From Nocardia sp. (GTDB lineage: Bacteria; Actinomycetota; Actinomycetes; Mycobacteriales; Mycobacteriaceae): a stretch of 5,751 nucleotides of DNA. Where the stretch lies: contig JAFMQT010000317.1 of assembly GCA_017354515.1 (NCBI GenBank), forward strand, positions 1 to 5,751, written 5' to 3'. The notes beneath the pieces were generated by a model. That model made no database searches and was not told the DNA's origin. It saw nothing but the letters and a program-made list of their open reading frames with translations. The number at the start of each line of letters is the position of its first letter. The first letter of the stretch is position 1. The position numbers and the translations under genes are program-made. This document shows, in pieces, positions 4,520 to 5,751 of the stretch.

Positions 4520-5515
4520 ATGCGATTCCAGGCGATGGTTGCGCACGAGACCGACACCGGCATTGTCCTGACCCGTGAGGAGGTCGGCGAGGATTTCCTC
4601 GGCCCGGGCACGGTGACGATCAAGGTGCACTACTCGAGTGCGAACTTCAAGGACGGCCTCGCCATCACCCCGCGCGGCGGGGTGGTGCGCGAATACCCGA
4701 TCATTCCGGGGATCGACATCACCGGTGAGGTGGTCGCCTCCGACGATCCCGCGTTCGCCGCCGGCGATCAGGTCGTCGCACACGGGTATGAGATCGGCGT
4801 ATCCCAGCATGGCGGCTTCGCCGAATTCGCCCGGGTCCCGGCGGAATGGGTGGTCAAGCTGGACGGGCTCAGCACCCGCGAGGCGGCGGCGGTGGGAACC
4901 GCCGGCTTCACCGCCGCGATGAGTGTGCGGGCGCTACTGGACCACGGCCTGACCTCGGCCGCAGGTCCGGTCCTGGTCACCGGAGCCACCGGCGGCGTCG
5001 GCAGCGTGGCCGTCGACATCCTGGCCGGCCTCGGCTTCGAGGTCATCGCGTCCACCGGCAAATCCGATGCCGGGGACCTGCTGTCCACCCTGGGCGCGGC
5101 GTCGGTGATCGGCCGGCTGCCGGAGGATCCCGACGCCAAACCCCGCCCGCTCGGTAAGGCTCGGTGGGCGGCCGCGGTCGACAGTGTGGGCGGCCAGTCG
5201 CTCGCCCATATCCTCAGCACGATCCAGTACGGCGGCGCGGTCGCGGTCAGCGGACTGACCGGAGGTACCGCTGTGCCCACCACCGTGATGCCGTTCATTC
5301 TGCGTGGTGTCAGCCTGCTGGGGATCGACTCGGTGAATTTCCCGATCGACCAGCGCCGCGACCTGTGGGCGCGGCTCGGCAAGGAGCTGCGGCCCCGGCA
5401 TCTGTCGGAGCTGGAGAATCTGGTCCCGATCGTCGAGGCCGAGTCGGTGCTGAGTTCCATCCGGAACGGAACCCATTCCGGCCGCACCGTTCTCGCCGTC
5501 TCCGACGGCTTCTGA
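4520..5515 (+). CDS. acuI: NADPH-dependent acryloyl-CoA reductase / YhdH-YhfP family quinone oxidoreductase
   Basis: A 331-residue soluble medium-chain dehydrogenase/reductase of the AcuI (YhdH) family, whose characterised members reduce acryloyl-CoA to propionyl-CoA with NADPH and so detoxify acrylate. It follows E. coli AcuI motif for motif: YSSANFKDGLAIT (38-50), YPIIPGIDITGEV (59-71), GTAGFTAA (126-133), the Rossmann loop VTGATGGVGSVAV (153-165), the ASTGKSD turn (177-183; Ser/Thr/Lys here fits the NADPH phosphate), then AAAVDSVGG and PTTVMPFILRGVSLLGIDSV (253-272). Zinc-ligand cysteines are absent, as expected for this zinc-free branch. Length is normal. ATG 4520 gives the family-typical N-terminus (MRFQAMV); ATG 4535, 4508 and 4484 are in-frame alternatives, the last inside a hairpin. 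It appears to be transcribed separately. The last codon and the stop lie in a 17-bp tandem repeat. The exact physiological substrate here is inferred from the family. Confidence 0.92.
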   Translation: MRFQAMVAHETDTGIVLTREEVGEDFLGPGTVTIKVHYSSANFKDGLAITPRGGVVREYPIIPGIDITGEVVASDDPAFAAGDQVVAHGYEIGVSQHGGFAEFARVPAEWVVKLDGLSTREAAAVGTAGFTAAMSVRALLDHGLTSAAGPVLVTGATGGVGSVAVDILAGLGFEVIASTGKSDAGDLLSTLGAASVIGRLPEDPDAKPRPLGKARWAAAVDSVGGQSLAHILSTIQYGGAVAVSGLTGGTAVPTTVMPFILRGVSLLGIDSVNFPIDQRRDLWARLGKELRPRHLSELENLVPIVEAESVLSSIRNGTHSGRTVLAVSDGF

Positions 5516-5550
5516 ACAACGCCGGTTTCTGAACAACGCCGGTTTTCTGA
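5510..5550. repeat. 17-bp tandem duplication across the acuI stop codon
   Basis: TTCTGAACAACGCCGGT occurs at 5510-5526 and again directly at 5527-5543. A third partial copy (TTCTGA, 5545-5550) follows. The first copy carries the final Phe codon and the TGA of acuI, so each copy restates a stop. The array fills the 35-base gap between acuI and the convergent ABC-transporter gene. An 8-bp palindrome CTGATCAG (5547-5554) overlaps the latter's stop. I see no strong hairpin terminator here. Confidence 0.8.
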
Positions 5551-5751
5551 TCAGGCCGCCGGCACCTCGGGGTCGTCGGCGAACTGGGTGCGGTACAGCT
5601 CGGCGTACCGGCCGCCCGCCTCCAGCAGCTGGGTGTGGTTGCCGCGCTCGATGATTCGGCCCTGCTCGATGACCAGGATCTGGTCGGCATTGCGGATCGT
5701 GGACAAGCGATGGGCGATCACCAGGGCGGTCCGTCCCTCCAGGGCTTCGGT
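5551..5751 (-). CDS. ABC exporter ATPase domain, C-terminal end (5' part outside window)
   Basis: The last 66 codons of a gene on the minus strand, running in from the right edge and stopping at 5551-5553. The fragment begins TEALEGRTALVIAHRLSTIR. It contains the H-loop histidine (codon 5710-5712) in the IAHRLSTIRNADQI motif, followed by VIEQGRIIERGNHTQLLEAG and RYAELYRTQF. This is the characteristic end of the nucleotide-binding domain of ABCB/MsbA-like exporters, which couple ATP hydrolysis to export of lipids, drugs or peptides across the cytoplasmic membrane. Walker A, Q-loop, signature and Walker B motifs lie outside the window, as would any fused transmembrane domain. A short acidic tail (ADDPEVPAA) ends the protein. 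It converges on acuI with a 35-base gap. The substrate cannot be told from this piece, and whether it is a full exporter or half of a heterodimer is unknown. Confidence 0.9.
   Translation of the reverse strand, partial: TEALEGRTALVIAHRLSTIRNADQILVIEQGRIIERGNHTQLLEAGGRYAELYRTQFADDPEVPAA

Noticed and set aside
2973..4571. 532-residue plus-strand open frame in another phase of the membrane-protein gene
   Set aside because: Extremely Arg/Gly/Ala-rich without any motif; the other phase has clear transmembrane periodicity and coding bias.
4520..5515. Zinc-dependent alcohol dehydrogenase
   Set aside because: The zinc-ligand cysteines are missing, and the motifs follow the zinc-free AcuI/YhdH branch.
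1..5751. Defence system, CRISPR array, prophage or biosynthetic cluster
   Set aside because: No cas, nuclease, toxin-antitoxin, integrase or synthase motifs and no spaced repeats were seen. The genes are ordinary chromosomal metabolism, repair and transport functions.

Overview
The window looks like chromosome from a high-GC actinomycete of the Nocardia/Rhodococcus/Mycobacterium group. The evidence is strong G/C bias at third codon positions, a GTG start, and a DNA polymerase IV that closely resembles the mycobacterial DinB2/DinP type. Assignment to Nocardia is an inference; no rRNA or other marker is present. Genes are densely packed, with no gene-free stretch over 300 bases, and no tRNA, rRNA, CRISPR array or insertion sequence was seen.

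Layout, left to right. (1) 1-159 is the last 52 codons of the ATP-dependent protease Lon, followed by a strong terminator-like hairpin (165-197). (2) About 187-603 encodes only the C-terminal domain of an FAD-dependent aromatic-ring hydroxylase, probably a gene remnant. (3) 618-1718 is a complete DinB2-type translesion polymerase. It has glutamine at the ribose steric-gate position, a 25-residue charged insertion and no clamp-binding tail. A LexA-like palindrome (GAAC-N4-GTTC) lies about 50 bp upstream of it. (4) 1794-2579 is a crotonase-fold acyl-CoA enzyme that lacks the hydratase glutamates and has an isomerase/dehalogenase-type aspartate. (5) 2605-4467 is a multi-pass membrane protein with a GT-C-like WDD loop and an extracytoplasmic C-terminal domain. 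It is followed by a 9-bp hairpin. (6) 4520-5515 is an AcuI/YhdH-type NADPH-dependent acryloyl-CoA reductase with a possible leaderless promoter. (7) A 17-bp tandem duplication spans the end of that gene. (8) Converging from the other strand, 5551-5751 is the C-terminus of an ABC exporter ATPase.

Genes 3-5 point the same way with short gaps and may be partly co-transcribed. Hairpins separate lon from what follows and the membrane protein from acuI. The crotonase and AcuI homologue both act on acyl-CoA thioesters, but nothing ties the whole window into one pathway. It reads as ordinary chromosomal housekeeping and accessory sequence, not a defence island or biosynthetic cluster. The most interesting points are the polymerase's unusual features and its possible SOS control, the active site of the crotonase, and the orphan hydroxylase domain after lon.
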